NCBI RefSeq assembly: GCF_018137965.1
Contig: NZ_CP073100.1
Location: 558,001-622,000 of the forward strand
Length of the DNA: 64,000 nucleotides
DNA from: Luteolibacter ambystomatis
Lineage (GTDB): Bacteria; Verrucomicrobiota; Verrucomicrobiia; Verrucomicrobiales; Akkermansiaceae
Reading direction: 5' to 3'
The translations under genes were made by a program, and so were the position numbers. This document shows, one piece after another, positions 1-8,885 of this stretch; the first letter of the stretch is position 1; each line of letters starts with the position of its first letter. The notes under the pieces are model-generated. The model had not been told where the DNA came from. It did not search any database and was given only the letters and a program-made list of their open reading frames with translations.

Positions 1-858
1 CGCGGACTGTGCCAGGGCGGGGATGTCCACGCCGGTACCGGCGACCACGAAGCGGCCCTTGGTGCCTTCCGCGATCTTCCTGAGAACCTCCGGCTGCATC
101 TGGCTTAGGACCGTGCGGCCCTGTCGGTCGTGGAACCTGCCACCCGGCATGCCGGGATCGGGCACTTCCGCGCCGCTCTCAGTGCCGACTCCGACCGTGA
201 AGATGTAGACGCCGGCCTTGGTGGCTTCGTCGAGGACATCGTCGAGCGAGCCATCGTGTTTCTCTCCATCACTGATGAAGACCAGGGCGTTGTTGTGGAC
301 GCCGGTTTTCTTGAGTGCTTCGATGGAGAACTTCAGGGCCTCGACGACGTTCGAGCCACCGGTGGGAATCCACGTTTCGTCGATCTGATCGACCGTTTCC
401 TTCACGGCACCGTGATCGACGGTCAGCGGCGCGAAGAGATAGGGAGTGCCCGCGAAGCCGACCAGGCCCATGCGGTCGTTTGGCATCGCCTCCATCATTT
501 CATAGATGATGGCCTTGCCCTGGGACAGCCGGTCCGGTTTCACATCGTCCACCCGCATGCTGCGGGACAGGTCGAGGGCGAAGAGAATGTTGCGGCCCTT
601 CACCGTCTCCGACCTGGTTCCGGCATCACCCTGGGGCTTTGCCAGTGCTCCGATCAGCAGCGCCAGCGAAACCAGCAGGAACAACAGGGACAGCCAGTGG
701 CCGAATGCTTCCGTTTTTTTCAGCAGGGCCGGACGCAGGCGGTTCGCCACGAAGGCCTGCCAGCGGCGGCTGCGCAGGCGCGCGGTCACCATCGCTACGA
801 TTCCGAGCAGCGGAACCAGCGCCAATAGGAACAGCCATCGTGGATCGGCGAGGCTCAT
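1..858 (-). CDS. VWA-domain membrane protein (BatB-like), partial at left edge
   Basis: Last visible gene of a Bat/MoxR-type operon. Translating the minus strand from the ATG at 858 gives 286 residues with no stop before the window edge, so the 3' part is missing. Two hydrophobic segments (about residues 8-25 and 55-73) frame a basic stretch. A von Willebrand factor A domain follows, with the metal-site motif DLSRSM near residue 97 and a later FISDGE. The gene starts 2 bases after the stop of the preceding VWA gene, which implies translational coupling. Bat proteins are thought to assemble with MoxR-type ATPases at the inner membrane; the exact role is not known. The domain call is firm; BatB rather than a TPR-containing BatB/C fusion cannot be decided without the C-terminus. 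Confidence 0.85.
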   Translation of the reverse strand, partial: MSLADPRWLFLLALVPLLGIVAMVTARLRSRRWQAFVANRLRPALLKKTEAFGHWLSLLFLLVSLALLIGALAKPQGDAGTRSETVKGRNILFALDLSRSMRVDDVKPDRLSQGKAIIYEMMEAMPNDRMGLVGFAGTPYLFAPLTVDHGAVKETVDQIDETWIPTGGSNVVEALKFSIEALKKTGVHNNALVFISDGEKHDGSLDDVLDEATKAGVYIFTVGVGTESGAEVPDPGMPGGRFHDRQGRTVLSQMQPEVLRKIAEGTKGRFVVAGTGVDIPALAQSA

Positions 859-860
859 GG

Positions 861-1892
861 TCAGGAGGAGAGCGGCGGATTGAAGGAAAGAGCGAGAGCG
901 GCAACGAAGGCGAATAGAGCGGCTGCTCCCACGAACCAAGGGAACAACTCGGTATCATCGATGACGGTGAGGGACTTCGCCTCCGTTTTTTCGAGCCGGT
1001 CGATGTCCTTGAAGTAGTCCTTCAGTTTCGAAAACGTCTGGGCGTAGTAGTGCCCGCCTCCGGTCATTTCGGCAATTTTCTGGAGGGTCGGCAGGTCGAA
1101 CTCCTGGCGCGGGAAGCGCTGGACATTGCCCGCGACGCGACCTTCCGGGGTGCCGATGGCGACGGTGTAGATCTTGATGCCGAGTGTCTTGGCGTGTTCC
1201 GCCGCCTCCAGGGGGGCGATCTTGCCGGAATTGTTGGCTCCATCCGTGACCAGGATGATGACCTTGCTCTTGGCATCCCGGGCATCCAGCCGGAGGGCGG
1301 AGGCTGCCAAGGCGGAGCCGATGGCGGTGCCTTGTTCCTCGATGGTGCCGATCCGGCCGCGCGGGTCGTTCGGGCCGCCCAAATGGAGGTCCGAGAGGCC
1401 GTTGAGCAGCCACTGGTGGTCCAGGGTGATCGGGCTGACCTTGTAGGGCTTCCCGGCGAACACCACGAGACCCATGCGGTCGTCCGGACGGCCGGTGATG
1501 AAATCCTTCACCACGGATTTCGCGGCATCGATGCGCTGCAGCGGCCTGCCTTCCTCGCTGACGAAGTCATCGATCTCCATCGACAGCGAGAGGTCGAAGG
1601 CGATGACGATGTCGATGCCGCTGGCGCTGCGGCTCTGGTATTCGTTCCGCCAGACGGGACGAGCCAGTGCGATCACGGAGGTGGCCAGCGCGAGCCATGC
1701 CAGTGGCAGGCCGAAGTTCCAGGCCCCCTGCCGGACCTTGCCGCCGAGAGCGGCGAGGATTGGCACATTCGGGAACGAAATGGCGGCGGCGGCTCCCTTG
1801 CCGCGGCGGAGCAACAGCAGGAAAAGGAACGGGATCAACAGCGTCAGCCACCATGGCTCGGCGAGTCTCAGATGTTCGAAGAGAGTTCTCAT
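861..1892 (-). CDS. VWA-domain membrane protein (BatA-like)
   Basis: 343 residues. An N-terminal transmembrane pair (about 15-30 and 55-80) is followed by a VWA domain with MIDAS residues in FDLSLSMEID, a TIEEQGTAIGSAL segment that supplies the MIDAS threonine region, and VTDGANNSG. A final transmembrane helix lies near residues 318-338 (PWFVGAAALFAFVAALAL). This TM-VWA-TM layout is that of BatA. The ATG overlaps the stop of the upstream gene by 4 bases (ATGA), so the operon is translationally coupled. Expected to work with the MoxR ATPase and DUF58 protein of the same operon; the function in this lineage is unknown. Confidence 0.88.
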   Translation of the reverse strand: MRTLFEHLRLAEPWWLTLLIPFLFLLLLRRGKGAAAAISFPNVPILAALGGKVRQGAWNFGLPLAWLALATSVIALARPVWRNEYQSRSASGIDIVIAFDLSLSMEIDDFVSEEGRPLQRIDAAKSVVKDFITGRPDDRMGLVVFAGKPYKVSPITLDHQWLLNGLSDLHLGGPNDPRGRIGTIEEQGTAIGSALAASALRLDARDAKSKVIILVTDGANNSGKIAPLEAAEHAKTLGIKIYTVAIGTPEGRVAGNVQRFPRQEFDLPTLQKIAEMTGGGHYYAQTFSKLKDYFKDIDRLEKTEAKSLTVIDDTELFPWFVGAAALFAFVAALALSFNPPLSS

Positions 1893-2401
1893 GCCGCCAG
1901 GGCCCGGTGGAGGGTTTCGAGCAGGGAGCGGGAGGACTGGATCACCGGTCCGCCTTCGCCGGCGCGGGTTTCACGCCCGTACTTCAATGAGGCGAGGTGG
2001 CCGAAGCCTTCCACCGTCTGATGCCGGGTATCATCGGAAACGTTTTTCAAAATGTCGTGGCGGCCCACGAATTCCTCATGGGTTTCGTAGAGCGCGGGAT
2101 CCTTCGCCACCACGGCAAGATAGCGGCGCAGGATGAATGAGGAAAGGGTGGCGGCTTCGCGGCTGCCAGCGGGCCGGGCTTCCTCAAGGCAGCGCAGGGC
2201 ATCCTGATAGGCACGCCTGCGGACCGATCCTTCATCGACGGGCCGCTTCTTGCGGATGGCGAGGACGATCAGGAGGATGACAAGTATCAGCGCGATGGCG
2301 GCGAGCGCGATCTGCCACGCTGGAAGATCCAGCCGCGGCCCGGGCAGGAGCTTGTCCGGCGGGGGCGGGGGATGCAGTTCGAATGACGGTTTCGGGTCCA
2401 T
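1889..2401 (-). CDS. DUF4381-like single-pass membrane protein
   Basis: 170 residues. A Pro-rich N-terminus (HPPPPPDKLLPGP) precedes one strong transmembrane helix (about residues 29-49, WQIALAAIALILVILLIVLAI) and a basic stop-transfer KKRP. The cytoplasmic C-terminal part is helical. Position between the DUF58 gene and the first VWA gene, size and topology match the DUF4381 proteins usual in Bat operons. It begins 3 bases after the upstream gene's stop and overlaps the next start by 4 bases. The family name comes from context and topology rather than a decisive motif. Confidence 0.7.
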   Translation of the reverse strand: MDPKPSFELHPPPPPDKLLPGPRLDLPAWQIALAAIALILVILLIVLAIRKKRPVDEGSVRRRAYQDALRCLEEARPAGSREAATLSSFILRRYLAVVAKDPALYETHEEFVGRHDILKNVSDDTRHQTVEGFGHLASLKYGRETRAGEGGPVIQSSRSLLETLHRALAA

Positions 2402-2404
2402 CGG

Positions 2405-3298
2405 TCAGGCCGTGCGCTTGCGGCTGCGCTTTTTCAAAAGCTTGTGGAGGGCGGGCAGGGAATCCGTGCGGGTGTTCAGCTCCGCGGTATCGATCCCGTT
2501 TTTCTTGAGCACGGCCGCCACGTATTCGTGTTGTTCGCGGGTGCGCCGGGCGTATTCCTCACGGATCCGGGCGCTATTGGTATTGACGTGCAGGCCGAGA
2601 CCGGTTTCCGGATCGATCATCACCACGCGTCCTGCGCGGGGCAGTTCCGCCTCCAGCGGATCGGACACGCGCAAGGCCAGCGTCTCATGCTTGCGGGCGA
2701 GCTTGGCCAGCGGCTTTTCGATCGGATGGGATTGGAAATCGGAGATCATGAACACCAGCGATTTCCGGCGCAGCGTTCGGACCAGGAAATCACAGGCCGC
2801 GGCTACAGAGGTGCCGGGCTGGTTCGGGCGGGCGATCAGGATTTCCCGTACCAGCCGCAGCAGGTGGCGGGTGCCCTTGCCCGGCGGGACGAACAGGATC
2901 GGCTCATTCGCAAAAACGAGCAGCCCGACCTTGTCGCCGTTCTGCAGCGCGCTGAAGCCGAGGACGGCCGCGGCTTCAGCCATGACCTCGCGCTTGCTGA
3001 GGCTCTCGCTGCCATAGTCGGCGGAGCCGGAGACATCGACGGCCAATACCAGCGCGAGTTCCCGCTCTTCCCGGAACTTCCGGATGAAGGGCTGGTTCAT
3101 GCGCGCGGTGACATTCCAGTCGATGAAACGGACTTCGTCACCGTGCTGGTATTCGCGGAAGTCGTCGAAATCGAGCCCCTGTCCCTTGAAGGACGAATGG
3201 TATTCCCCGGAGAACGATTCGCGCACGAGCCTGCGAGCCTTCAGCTCGAGCTTGCGCACGCGCGACATCATTTCCTCGATCTGGGCGTCGGTCAGCAT
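2405..3298 (-). CDS. DUF58 domain protein of the Bat/MoxR operon
   Basis: 297 residues with no transmembrane segment. The N-terminal half carries the DUF58 signature: SGEYHSSFKGQGLDFDDFREYQHGDEVRFIDWNVTA is the classic region (around residues 29-64), followed by a VWA-like fold with VLAVDVSGSADYG and a later MISDFQSH. Members are encoded directly after MoxR and are proposed to be its substrates or adaptors. Here it lies 27 bases downstream of the moxR-like gene. The conserved motifs make the call secure. Confidence 0.92.
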   Translation of the reverse strand: MLTDAQIEEMMSRVRKLELKARRLVRESFSGEYHSSFKGQGLDFDDFREYQHGDEVRFIDWNVTARMNQPFIRKFREERELALVLAVDVSGSADYGSESLSKREVMAEAAAVLGFSALQNGDKVGLLVFANEPILFVPPGKGTRHLLRLVREILIARPNQPGTSVAAACDFLVRTLRRKSLVFMISDFQSHPIEKPLAKLARKHETLALRVSDPLEAELPRAGRVVMIDPETGLGLHVNTNSARIREEYARRTREQHEYVAAVLKKNGIDTAELNTRTDSLPALHKLLKKRSRKRTA

Positions 3299-3325
3299 CC
3301 CGTCTCTGGCTGTGGAAAAAGTTCC

Positions 3326-4309
3326 TTACGGCACCGGCACGCGGGCAACGATGCGGTCGAGGATGGAATCGGTGGTCACCTCCTCGGCCTCCGCCTCATA
3401 GCTGAGGAGGATGCGGTGGCGCAGGACGTCGTGGACCATGTCCTTCACGTCCTGCGGGGTCACGAACGCGCGGCCTTGCATGAAGGCGCGGGCGCGGGCG
3501 GTGAGGGCGAGATTGATGGTGCCGCGTGGCGAAGCGCCGGCGCGGATCAGATTTTTCAGCGGCGCGTCCACGGTCATCGGGAAACGCGTCGCGTGGATGA
3601 TCTGGACGATGTATTCGCGCACCGAGGAGTCGATATAGACGCTGTTGACCAGCGCACGCGAGCCGCCGACCTGTTCCGGCGTCGCCACCGATTTGGTTTG
3701 GTAAACCGGAGCGGAGGTGGCCATGCGGTCGAGAATGGTGAGTTCCTCGTCCTTGGTCGGGTAGCCGACGGTGACCTTGAGCAGGAAGCGGTCGAGCTGG
3801 GCTTCCGGGAGCTGGTAGGTGCCTTCCTGGTCGATCGGGTTCTGGGTCGCCAGCACCAGGAATGGCTCCGGGAGCTTGTAGGTGCGGTCGCCGAGGGTCA
3901 CCTGGCGCTCCTGCATGGCTTCCAGCAGGGCGGACTGCACCTTGGCGGGGGAGCGGTTGATTTCGTCCGCCAGGATCAGGTTGTTGAAGATCGGGCCCAG
4001 TTTCGGGGCGAAGGATGCCTCCTGGGGGTTGTAGACCATCGTGCCCAACAGGTCGGCGGGCAGGAGGTCCGGGGTGAACTGGAAGCGGGCGAAGCTGGCG
4101 TGCAGCGAGCCGGACAGTGCCTTGACCGCCAATGTCTTCGCAAGACCGGGTACCCCTTCGAGCAGGATGTGGCCATTGCAGAGCAGGCCGATCAACAGGC
4201 GGTCCACCAAGCGGTCCTGCCCGACGAGCACGCGGGCCATTTCATCTTTCACGGCGTGGAGCCAGCCGCTAGTCGCGGCGATCTGATCCTGCAATTCTTC
4301 GGTCGTCAT
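3326..4309 (-). CDS. MoxR-family AAA+ ATPase
   Basis: 327 residues from the ATG at 4309. The frame is open further upstream to 4480, but that extension is basic and unlike MoxR, so I take MTTEELQDQ as the start. Walker A is GVPGLAKT, Walker B and sensor region LILADEINRSPAKVQSALLEAMQE, then the MoxR-typical LATQNPIDQEGTYQLPEAQLDRF. The C-terminal lid contains the GASPRGTINL motif. MoxR ATPases act as chaperones for the maturation of partner complexes. First gene of the Bat operon, so the promoter should lie in 4310-4480. Length and motifs fit the family well. Confidence 0.95.
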   Translation of the reverse strand: MTTEELQDQIAATSGWLHAVKDEMARVLVGQDRLVDRLLIGLLCNGHILLEGVPGLAKTLAVKALSGSLHASFARFQFTPDLLPADLLGTMVYNPQEASFAPKLGPIFNNLILADEINRSPAKVQSALLEAMQERQVTLGDRTYKLPEPFLVLATQNPIDQEGTYQLPEAQLDRFLLKVTVGYPTKDEELTILDRMATSAPVYQTKSVATPEQVGGSRALVNSVYIDSSVREYIVQIIHATRFPMTVDAPLKNLIRAGASPRGTINLALTARARAFMQGRAFVTPQDVKDMVHDVLRHRILLSYEAEAEEVTTDSILDRIVARVPVP

Positions 4310-4603
4310 CGGATGATAGGCTGAACTTGGCAATGCTGTGCGGTGGACACAAACGGGCAAGGAGATTCCCCAGCCCCTTAGCGTTTCACGGGGCCGTGCT
4401 CGTTTCAAGAACGCGCGGGAAATCGCGAAGTTGCGGGACGATCGCGTCTTTTGTCCGGGCAATGTCGCAAAAATACGCATTCATTTCGTTCCCCGGGCCG
4501 CCGACCGAGCGGAACCGGATGCGTCAATTCCGGGGCACCCTGACACGATCGCCACACGAAGCCGTTTGCGATTTGGCCCCGGCCCTGCTCTGTTAGATAC
4601 GCC
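4310..4603. other. Divergent intergenic region between moxR-like and amylase genes
   Basis: 294 bases separating the start of the MoxR operon (minus) from the GH13 gene (plus). It must hold both promoters. I see no convincing -35/-10 pair, no clear operator repeat and no Shine-Dalgarno in front of either start. The minus-strand frame stays open through part of it, which I read as chance in GC-rich DNA. Confidence 0.5.
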
Positions 4604-6349
4604 ATGTCCCGCCCTGTCATCTATCAGCTTTTCGTCCGCCTGTTCGGCAACACCCGGCCGATGGTCCCCAATGGCACCCTCGACCAGAACGGGTGCGGCA
4701 AATTCAACGACATCGACGACCGCGTGCTCGGCTCGCTCGTCGATGCCGGATTCACCCATGTCTGGCTGACCGGCGTGCTGGAACAGGCGTCCGGCACCAC
4801 CTATCCGGACCGGCCCGCGGATGATCCGGCGGTTCTCAAGGGCATCGCAGGCAGTCCCTACGCCATCCGCGACTACTTCGACGTTTGCCCGGACTACGCC
4901 GTCGATCCTTCCAAACGCCTCGATGAGTTCAGGTCGCTGCTCGACCGCTGCAAGAGCCACGGCCTCAAGGTGATCATGGACTTCGTGCCGAATCATGTCG
5001 CCCGCACCTATGCCTCCGACGTGCGGCCGGATCTCACCTTCGGCACCGGCGACGACACCTCCGTGTTCTTCGCGGAGAACAATCATTTCTTCTATCTGCG
5101 CCCGACCGATCCCGGCGGCGGGCCGCCGCTACGCCTGCCGGTGGCGGATGGCGTGTTCGAGCCGGAAAGACTCATCGGCAAGGTCACCGGCAACAATCTC
5201 ATTTCGTGGGCTCCTTCGATCAACGAGTGGTATGAAACGGTGAAGCTCAACTACGGCCACGATTTCACCACCGGCCGTGATACCTCGCACCTGCCCGGCC
5301 CGGATGCCGCCGTGGAGGATGTGCCGAAGACCTGGCGCACGATGGATGCGATCCTGGCCTATTGGCAGGGGTTCGGCGTGGGCGGCTTCCGCGTGGACAT
5401 GTCCCACATGATTCCCCAGGAATTCTGGCGCTGGGCGATCAAGCGCTGCCGTGCCCGGAATCCGGAAACCTATATCTTCGGTGAGGCGTATGACAGCGAT
5501 CCCATGAAGCTCACCGACGGGGACGTGCTCGAGGCATTGCTCGATTCCGGATTCGATGCCGTGTACGGTCATCCTCCCTATCAGGTGCTGAAGGCGATCT
5601 ATGATGGCAGCAACTGGGCGAACGATCTGAACTCCGTGCCCTTTTCCAGCAGTTTCCATCGTTCCCTCCACTACGCGGAGAATCACGACGAGGTACGCAT
5701 TGCCAGTTTCCTGCACTGGGGCGGCCTCGGCCTGCCGGTCGGCAAGCCGGTGTCCGCCATTTTGTTGGGGATGAGCCCTGGGCCGATCATGATGTACAAC
5801 GGCCAGGAAGTGGGCGAACAGGCCACCGCCCGCATGGGCTTCGGTGGTGGCGACGGACGCACCAGCATCTTCGACTACGGCAGCATGCCGGAGGTGGTGA
5901 AGATGCATCAGGGTGGTCTTGCTCCATCGCAGACCGAACTGCGGCAATGGTATATCGACCTGTTGAAGATCCTGCGCGAGCCAGCCTTCACCCTTGGCGA
6001 GTTCTACGGCCTGAACTTCGCCAATGGCGACAATCCGCAGTTCGGCCGGGTGGGCGATGAAGGGTTCAGCGGGCATTGGCTCCATGCCTTCCTGCGTCAT
6101 GACTCCACCAGCGGCCAATCGTTCCTCGTGGTTTCGAATCTCAATGGCCGCGAAACCCTTCGCAACGTGCGTGTCCGCATCCCCTCGGACGCACTGCGTT
6201 GGCTGGGACTCGGGCAGGATGGCTCCGTGCATTTCTCCGAGCGGCTTTCGGATCCATTGGAAACCGACGTGTTCACCAACAGCCTGCCCGGACTCGGGCT
6301 GCCCGTCGGTGATCTCGCGCCGTTCCAAGTGCGTGTCCTGGCGTTTTGA
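4604..6349 (+). CDS. GH13 alpha-amylase-family glycosidase
   Basis: 581 residues without a signal peptide (MSRPVIYQLFVRLFG), so probably cytoplasmic. The (beta/alpha)8 hallmarks are in order: VIMDFVPNHV (region I), GGFRVDMSHM with the nucleophile at about Asp265, IFGEAYDSD with the acid/base at about Glu294, and HYAENHDEVR with the third carboxylate at about Asp362. A beta-sandwich C-terminal domain follows. The triad spacing is normal, so the enzyme should be active on alpha-1,4-glucans or short maltooligosaccharides; substrate cannot be read from sequence. It stands alone, with its own promoter in the divergent gap. Confidence 0.92.
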   Translation: MSRPVIYQLFVRLFGNTRPMVPNGTLDQNGCGKFNDIDDRVLGSLVDAGFTHVWLTGVLEQASGTTYPDRPADDPAVLKGIAGSPYAIRDYFDVCPDYAVDPSKRLDEFRSLLDRCKSHGLKVIMDFVPNHVARTYASDVRPDLTFGTGDDTSVFFAENNHFFYLRPTDPGGGPPLRLPVADGVFEPERLIGKVTGNNLISWAPSINEWYETVKLNYGHDFTTGRDTSHLPGPDAAVEDVPKTWRTMDAILAYWQGFGVGGFRVDMSHMIPQEFWRWAIKRCRARNPETYIFGEAYDSDPMKLTDGDVLEALLDSGFDAVYGHPPYQVLKAIYDGSNWANDLNSVPFSSSFHRSLHYAENHDEVRIASFLHWGGLGLPVGKPVSAILLGMSPGPIMMYNGQEVGEQATARMGFGGGDGRTSIFDYGSMPEVVKMHQGGLAPSQTELRQWYIDLLKILREPAFTLGEFYGLNFANGDNPQFGRVGDEGFSGHWLHAFLRHDSTSGQSFLVVSNLNGRETLRNVRVRIPSDALRWLGLGQDGSVHFSERLSDPLETDVFTNSLPGLGLPVGDLAPFQVRVLAF

Positions 6350-6486
6350 AAGCAGCGGGACGGGAGGACCAAGACGGACTTTGTTCCGGCCAACTGCCTT
6401 TGCCTGTTGGTCAGATTTTGGGTTACGACCGGTTTTGATCCGGACTGCGGTGGCGTGCAATTTCGCATCGCACTGCATCCGTATCC

Positions 6487-8883
6487 ATGAAGTCTCGTTT
6501 TCTCCCCCTGTTTGTCAGTCTCGCGTTCAGCGCGGAAACCCACGCGGCCAACATCACCTGGGATATTTCTCCTGGCACGGTTGGAGTCGGCAATGGAACC
6601 ATCACCGGAGGCACCGGAAACTGGGACCTCGCGACCGGTAATTGGACGACCGATGGCGGCGCCAACAACTTCGCCTGGGATAATACCGCCAACGCGGCGG
6701 ACACGGCCATCTTCGGAGGAACCGGCGGCACGGTGAGCATCGCCTCCGCCATCAACGTCCGCGGTCTGAAGTTCAACGTCACCAGCTACACCCTGAGTGG
6801 AGCGGGATCATTGGCATTCGGAGCTTCCCAAGGATCGATCGATACCTCCGCCTTGGGAACGGGCAGCAGTACCACGACGATTTCGACCGCGCTCACCGGT
6901 TCCGCCGGGGTCACGATCAACGCCAATGGCAACACGACGTCCTCGGGGGGCGGCAGCACCGGCCGGTTGGTGATTTCCGGAACCAATACCAGTCTGACCG
7001 GCGGCATCGCCATCACCGGCGGCCTGGTGAATTTCGGCAGTTCGTCCGCAGCAGGCAGCGCGGCCACCACGGCGGGCAGCGGCAATGCGATCACGCTCAG
7101 CAACGGCGGCGGTATCTACAACTCCGCCGCTCTCACGCTGGGCAACAACATCTCGCTCTCCACGGGCGGTGGGACGCTGCGTTCCACCAGCGGAAACGCG
7201 CTGACCTTGAACGGTGTGGTCTCCGGTTCCGGCGGTTTCAACAAGACGGACTCCGGCACGGTGGTTCTCAACAACCTGTCGAACACGCTCACGGGAGCGG
7301 TGGCGGTGCAGGCCGGCACGCTGCAACTTGGCAGTTCGTCGATCACCGGCACTTCCACCTATGCCTTCACCGCCAATACGCTTTCGGTGGCCAGTGGAGC
7401 AACGCTGAGCCTCAACAGCGCCTCGGGCAGCACGATCACCGTCACCCGCAATTTCGCGAACCTGACGGCTCCGATTTCCGTCACCGGCGGAACCATCGCA
7501 TTCGTCCAGACGAACAACACGACGGACACGTTCAATGCGGCCTTGGATTTCTCCGGGACCAGCACGGTCAGTCTGACTGCATCAGCATTCAGTGGTCATA
7601 CGGTGAACCTCACCCGCGCCATCACCGGCAGCTCAGGCACGCTCACCTTCACTGCCACCGGGGGAACCGGGCGCAACTTCACCATCAGCAACGCCAGCAA
7701 CAACTACACCGGTGGTTTCATTCTCGGAAGTGCCGCCGCGTCTTCCATATTCAACCTCAACACGGCGATTGGAACTTCGGACTTCACGATCAACAACGCC
7801 AACTGGACGGTCAATCTCTCGAACGCGGCCCACACGTTCAAGAGCCTGAACAGTTCCGTGAACGCGGCGATCAATGGCGGAGGTGCCTCCAGCGTCATCA
7901 ATGTAGGCTCCGGAAATGGCACCGATTCCTATGCGGGTCGTTTCACCGGAACGCTTGGAGTGGTGAAGAACGGCACCGGCACGATGACGCTTTCCGGGGC
8001 GAACACCCACAGCGCCACCACGGTTTCGAACGGCACGCTGGCCATCTCCGGTTCCGGCACCCTCGGATCATCGACCGCCGCGCTGGCGGTGAACGGAGCT
8101 TCTTCGGTTCTCAATCTCGGGGGCACTTCGCAAACGGTGGGAGCGGTCACGCTTGGCGGCGGCACGATCCAGAACGGCACCCTCACCGGCACGTCCTACA
8201 CTTCCACCGGCGGCACGGTTTCCGCCAGCCTTGCGGGCACCGGCAATTTCTCGCAGTCCTCGGGCACGACGACGTTGACCGGTGTCAACAGCTACACCGG
8301 CACCACCACGGTTTCCGGCGGAACGTTGATCGTCAATGGCAGCCTCGCCAACACCACCACCACCATCGCAAGCGGAGCCACGCTGGGTGGCGGCGGCACG
8401 ATCGGCGGGGCCACCACGATCCAGAATGGTGGCAATCTCTCACCGGGCAATTCGCCGGGGATCATCACGTTTTCGAACGGCCTGACCCTGCAGGCCGGGT
8501 CGAATCTCAACTGGCAGTTCAACGGCGACACACTGGCCACGCGCGGCACCGACTACGATGGCGTGGATGTCACCGGTGGCACCCTGTCCTTGGAAAGCGG
8601 TTCCATTCTCAATCTGCTGGCCACCGGAACCGACTACACCGCGTCCGCGTGGGACAGCAACCGCAGCTTCAAGATCATCGACGTGATCGGAGGTGGCAGC
8701 TACGATGGAAGTGGTAGTTTGACGCTGGTGACCACCGGTGCAGGAGATTTCGCTGCGGAAGGTGCCTGGGGGCTGACCTATGACACCACCGGCGTGACGC
8801 TCAACTGGACCGCCGTTCCGGAACCCTGCACCGCGTTGCTCGGAGGTCTCGGGCTGCTGATGATCCTGCGCCGCCGGCGCTGA
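6487..8883 (+). CDS. PEP-CTERM protein with autotransporter-associated beta-strand repeats
   Basis: 798 residues. Signal peptide MKSRFLPLFVSLAFSAETHA is followed by a long Gly/Thr/Ser/Asn-rich beta-helix with recurrent units of the type GTGTMTLSGANTHSATTVSNG and TLTGVNSYTGTTTVSGGTL, as in autotransporter passengers (PATR repeats). The C-terminus has no beta-barrel. Instead it ends in VPEPCTALLGGLGLLMILRRRR, a PEP motif, hydrophobic helix and Arg cluster. PEP-CTERM tails are recognised by exosortase, so the protein should be exported and processed at the envelope. No exosortase gene is present in the window. Convergent with the next gene, only 2 bases from its stop. Confidence 0.92.
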   Translation: MKSRFLPLFVSLAFSAETHAANITWDISPGTVGVGNGTITGGTGNWDLATGNWTTDGGANNFAWDNTANAADTAIFGGTGGTVSIASAINVRGLKFNVTSYTLSGAGSLAFGASQGSIDTSALGTGSSTTTISTALTGSAGVTINANGNTTSSGGGSTGRLVISGTNTSLTGGIAITGGLVNFGSSSAAGSAATTAGSGNAITLSNGGGIYNSAALTLGNNISLSTGGGTLRSTSGNALTLNGVVSGSGGFNKTDSGTVVLNNLSNTLTGAVAVQAGTLQLGSSSITGTSTYAFTANTLSVASGATLSLNSASGSTITVTRNFANLTAPISVTGGTIAFVQTNNTTDTFNAALDFSGTSTVSLTASAFSGHTVNLTRAITGSSGTLTFTATGGTGRNFTISNASNNYTGGFILGSAAASSIFNLNTAIGTSDFTINNANWTVNLSNAAHTFKSLNSSVNAAINGGGASSVINVGSGNGTDSYAGRFTGTLGVVKNGTGTMTLSGANTHSATTVSNGTLAISGSGTLGSSTAALAVNGASSVLNLGGTSQTVGAVTLGGGTIQNGTLTGTSYTSTGGTVSASLAGTGNFSQSSGTTTLTGVNSYTGTTTVSGGTLIVNGSLANTTTTIASGATLGGGGTIGGATTIQNGGNLSPGNSPGIITFSNGLTLQAGSNLNWQFNGDTLATRGTDYDGVDVTGGTLSLESGSILNLLATGTDYTASAWDSNRSFKIIDVIGGGSYDGSGSLTLVTTGAGDFAAEGAWGLTYDTTGVTLNWTAVPEPCTALLGGLGLLMILRRRR

Positions 8884-8885
8884 GA

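Noticed and set aside
7000..8500. Possible CRISPR or tandem DNA repeat array in the Gly/Thr-rich gene
   Set aside because: Repetition is at protein level with varied codons and spacing; no identical DNA repeats with uniform spacers.
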